Shown: piece after piece, positions 23,846 to 25,795 of the stretch | Layout of the letters: every line of letters begins with the position of its first letter | Position numbering within the stretch: position 1 is the first letter of the stretch | From: JACMOY01 sp038322575 | Lineage (GTDB): Bacteria > Actinomycetota > Actinomycetes > Actinomycetales > Angustibacteraceae | Direction: 5' to 3' | Assembly (NCBI GenBank): GCA_038322575.1 | Contig: JBBQGB010000048.1 | Location: forward strand, 1 to 25,795 | DNA length: 25,795 bases | The notes under the pieces: model-generated | What the model was told of the DNA's origin: nothing | What the model saw: only the letters and a program-made list of their open reading frames with translations | Database searches by the model: none | Made by a program: the position numbers and the translations under genes

Positions 23846-24245
23846 TGAGAACACTCTCCAGGACGCTGAGGCTGGTAGCCGCGGACGACGATGTGGACGA
23901 CGACAGGCCGTGCACGCGCACGAGGCCTTCGTCGGCGAGGTCACCGATCAGGACGCGCACGACGCCGACCGGGACCTCCATGTGGGCGGACAGCTCGGCG
24001 ACCGAGAGGTACTGGTCGCGGGTCAGCGTCAGGATCCGACGCCGCTCGGGGGTGCTGGGCACGGTGTCCGGCGAGGCCAGTCCCTGCACCAGCGCCTCGA
24101 CCGGCAGGTGGTGCCGCGCACCGGCTCGGGTGCGTCCACCGGTGATCGCGTAGGGCCGGACCGCGTAGGCGCGCTCGTCGACGCCGTCGTCCTCACCCCC
24201 GTCCGTCCCGTCCGACGGGAAGTCCATGGGCTCCACCGGGATCAC
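23826..24245 (-). CDS. cvnC: Conservon DUF742 protein CvnC
   Basis: A 139-residue DUF742 protein. After an acidic N-terminal stretch comes the family segment YAVRPYAITGGRTRAG, then RRILTLTRDQYLSVAELSAHMEVPVGVVRVLIGDLADEGLVRVH, which looks like a winged-helix fold. It likely interacts with CvnA and CvnD in the signalling complex. The GTG at 24245 overlaps the stop of cvnB as GTGA. Confidence 0.93.
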   Translation of the reverse strand: MIPVEPMDFPSDGTDGGEDDGVDERAYAVRPYAITGGRTRAGARHHLPVEALVQGLASPDTVPSTPERRRILTLTRDQYLSVAELSAHMEVPVGVVRVLIGDLADEGLVRVHGLSSSTSSSAATSLSVLESVLNGISSL

Positions 24246-24694
24246 CCCCCGACCCCGGCGCGGACGACGCCGCCGACCGGCAGTCGCGAGCGCATCTCGC
24301 TGATCAGCTGCGGCGTGAGGGTCGCCTCGGTGCGGCTGACCAGCAGCGCCATCTCGTAGCCGATCAGCCCGACGTCGCAGGTGGCCTCGGCCATGACCGA
24401 GAGCACCGAGCCGTCGTTGATGCTCATGGTGAACAGGAACATCGTGTCCATCTCGACGATCGACTGACGCACCTCGCCACTGCGCAGCTGGCGGGCCGCG
24501 CCCCGGGTCAGGCTCGACATCCCCGAGACGATGGCGGCCAGCTGGTCACCCGCGGTGCGGTCCAGGTCGTCCGACACCGCCATCAGCAGACCGTCGGCCG
24601 ACACCACCAGCGTGTGCCGCACCCCGGGGACGCTCTTGACGAAGTTGTCGAGGAGCCAGCTGAAGTTGGCTGCCTCGGTGCTCATCGTGGTCAC
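24242..24694 (-). CDS. cvnB: Conservon Roadblock/LC7 protein CvnB
   Basis: A 150-residue Roadblock/LC7-domain protein. It begins VTTMSTEAANFSWLLDNFVKSVPGVRHTLVVSADGLLMA, the family opening, with later SGMSSLTRGAARQL and MEAT-like core strands. Such proteins act as platforms or regulators for small GTPases, here CvnD. The GTG at 24694 is chosen over the ATG at 24685 because AGGAG lies 7 bases upstream of it. It is 97 bases downstream of cvnA. Confidence 0.93.
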   Translation of the reverse strand: MTTMSTEAANFSWLLDNFVKSVPGVRHTLVVSADGLLMAVSDDLDRTAGDQLAAIVSGMSSLTRGAARQLRSGEVRQSIVEMDTMFLFTMSINDGSVLSVMAEATCDVGLIGYEMALLVSRTEATLTPQLISEMRSRLPVGGVVRAGVGG

Positions 24695-24755
24695 GGTCGT
24701 GCTCCTCGGTCGCTCGTGCTGCGGGGTCGGTGCTCATGGTCTGATCGGTCGTGCG

Positions 24756-24782
24756 GGGGGCCGCCTTGAGGCCGCGGCCCCC
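24756..24782 (-). other. Hairpin in the cvnA-cvnB gap
   Basis: Bases 24756-24764 pair with 24774-24782 (9 bp, GC only, 9-base loop), just after the cvnA stop. It may cause partial termination, so that cvnB-D are tuned separately from cvnA, or the downstream genes may have their own promoter. Confidence 0.45.
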
Positions 24783-24791
24783 TCGCGGCGC

Positions 24792-25795
24792 TCACTGCCC
24801 GCTCCCCGACGTGCCCCGGGGGGCGCCCGGCGAGGTGCGCCCGCGCTCGACGCCGGCCTGGAACCCGCTGAGCATGCTGCGGACGTCGGCCGCGGTGCGG
24901 TTGCCTCGGCGCGGGCCGTCCGGCTCTGCGGCAGGCTGCGGCGGCTGGCCCGCGCCCGAGGCGAGGGGGGTGCGCCGCACCAGGTTCACGGGCGCGCTGG
25001 GCGCCGTCTCGGGGCGGTAGGTCGACAGTGCGCTGAGCTCGGACAGCGCCTCGGAGGCCATGGCCGAGCGCTCGCGCAGCGACTGGGCCGCCCCCGGCCC
25101 CGGCACCGCCGGCGTCGGGACGACCTCCTCCACCTGCGGCAGGGCCACCGGCTGGCTGAACACCGGCTGGCTGAACACCGGCTGGTCGACCACGAGCGCC
25201 GGGACGAACGGCTCACTGACCACCGGCTGGCTGAACACCGGCTGATCGAACATCGGCTGATCGACTGCGGGCACGAGGTCCGTGCTCGCCGCCGTAGCGA
25301 ACAGGCTCGGCGGTGCGGCGATCGGTTCGGCGGGCACGGGCTCGGCCGGAACGGCGACGCTCTCGGCGGCCATCTGCGTGAAGGGCGACCCGCCGGACGG
25401 TGCTGCGTCCGGGGCCGGGGTGGCCGAGGCCCACGCAGGTGCCTCGACCGAGGACACGAGCGGCGGTGCGGACGCGGCCACCGGCACCGGGGTCGACCTG
25501 GTCTGCGCCGGCAGGCGCGAGGGCGGCAGAGGCGGCAGGGGTGCGGGCTTGGCCTTGCCCGGACGCCGAAGGCGCAGTCCGCGGCCGGCGCTGCGGGCGG
25601 GGAGGATGTCCATCGACATCACCCCGACCGGGGTCGGGCGAGCCGGTGCGATCCCGGGCGCAGGCTCGGGCTCGGCCGCCGGCTCGGCCAGCGCCGAGCG
25701 CGCGCTGCCCACGGGGGCAGGCTGCTCGACGGCCGGCTCGGGGTCGGGCTCGGTGACGGGCTCGGGTGCGACCTCGGGCTCGACGTCCGCCGTCG
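24792..25795 (-). CDS. cvnA: Conservon histidine-kinase-like protein CvnA, C-terminal tail only
   Basis: The frame stays open to the right edge, giving the last 333 residues or so. What is visible is the Pro/Ala/Val-rich tail, not the sensor or ATPase domains. The end matches the conserved finish of CvnA proteins: LVRRTPLAS, then RTAADVRSMLSGFQAGVERGR. With cvnB, cvnC and cvnD directly downstream the identity is sound. The in-frame GTG at 25712 is internal, not the true start. A tail segment carries tandem QPVFS-type repeats (see 25146-25265). Confidence 0.85.
   Translation of the reverse strand, partial: TADVEPEVAPEPVTEPDPEPAVEQPAPVGSARSALAEPAAEPEPAPGIAPARPTPVGVMSMDILPARSAGRGLRLRRPGKAKPAPLPPLPPSRLPAQTRSTPVPVAASAPPLVSSVEAPAWASATPAPDAAPSGGSPFTQMAAESVAVPAEPVPAEPIAAPPSLFATAASTDLVPAVDQPMFDQPVFSQPVVSEPFVPALVVDQPVFSQPVFSQPVALPQVEEVVPTPAVPGPGAAQSLRERSAMASEALSELSALSTYRPETAPSAPVNLVRRTPLASGAGQPPQPAAEPDGPRRGNRTAADVRSMLSGFQAGVERGRTSPGAPRGTSGSGQ
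25146..25265 (-). repeat. Tandem 15-bp repeats in the CvnA tail
   Basis: Eight units of 15 bases fill exactly 120 bases. Three copies at 25221-25265 and three at 25146-25190 follow the unit CACCGGCTGGCTGAA; the two between them are diverged. They encode five-residue units such as DQPVF and SQPVF. Two adjacent copies are identical, so slippage could change the number. Confidence 0.85.

Overview
The window is from a high-GC (about 70% by eye) Gram-positive actinobacterium. Evidence for this: GTG starts are common, neighbouring genes overlap by GTGA or ATGA, there is a conservon (cvn) operon, and there are actinobacterial-style surface proteins with an LPXTG signal and DUF916/WxL-type domains. 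A member of the Micrococcales is my best guess, but the genus cannot be fixed from the sequence alone. Nearly every gene is on the minus strand; the LacI-type regulator at 22096-23133 is the only plus-strand gene. I see no tRNA, rRNA, CRISPR array, insertion sequence or prophage gene.

Layout, left to right. (1) 1-1278: cysteine synthesis pair cysK-cysE, with cysE cut by the window edge. (2) 1446-7649: three secreted surface proteins. In transcription order they are a WxL-like protein, a two-module DUF916 protein and an LPXTG-anchored Ig-repeat protein. They resemble the Csc (WxL / WxL-interacting / LPXTG) clusters of Firmicutes. All three appear to carry the same uncharacterised ectodomain of about 160 residues. 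(3) 7830-8987: a secreted PstS-like binding protein with its own strong ribosome binding site and a strong terminator. (4) 9176-18659: a translationally coupled, enlarged phosphate-transport operon. Its order is small unknown gene, pstB, pstC, pstA, a membrane-tethered pstS, a 1014-residue membrane-tethered PstS-like protein, and a sortase-fold protein whose catalytic His and Cys are both missing. (5) 18881-21976: a frcBCA-like sugar ABC transporter, with a divergent LacI-family regulator and two near-identical palindromic operators at 22009-22101. (6) 23213-25795: a conservon, cvnABCD, with cvnA cut by the right edge.

How the genes may work together. cysK-cysE make cysteine. The frc operon imports a sugar under local repressor control. 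The cvn operon encodes a receptor-like kinase, a Roadblock protein, a DUF742 protein and a small GTPase, a membrane-associated signalling set. The most unusual part is 1446-18659. A complete Pst transporter is joined to three different PstS-like proteins, two of them tethered by a C-terminal membrane helix, and to a catalytically dead sortase homologue. Beside it lies a WxL/DUF916/LPXTG surface complex that shares a repeated ectodomain. My inference is that this is an envelope-spanning surface assembly tied to phosphate acquisition or sensing. I do not recognise it as a described system.
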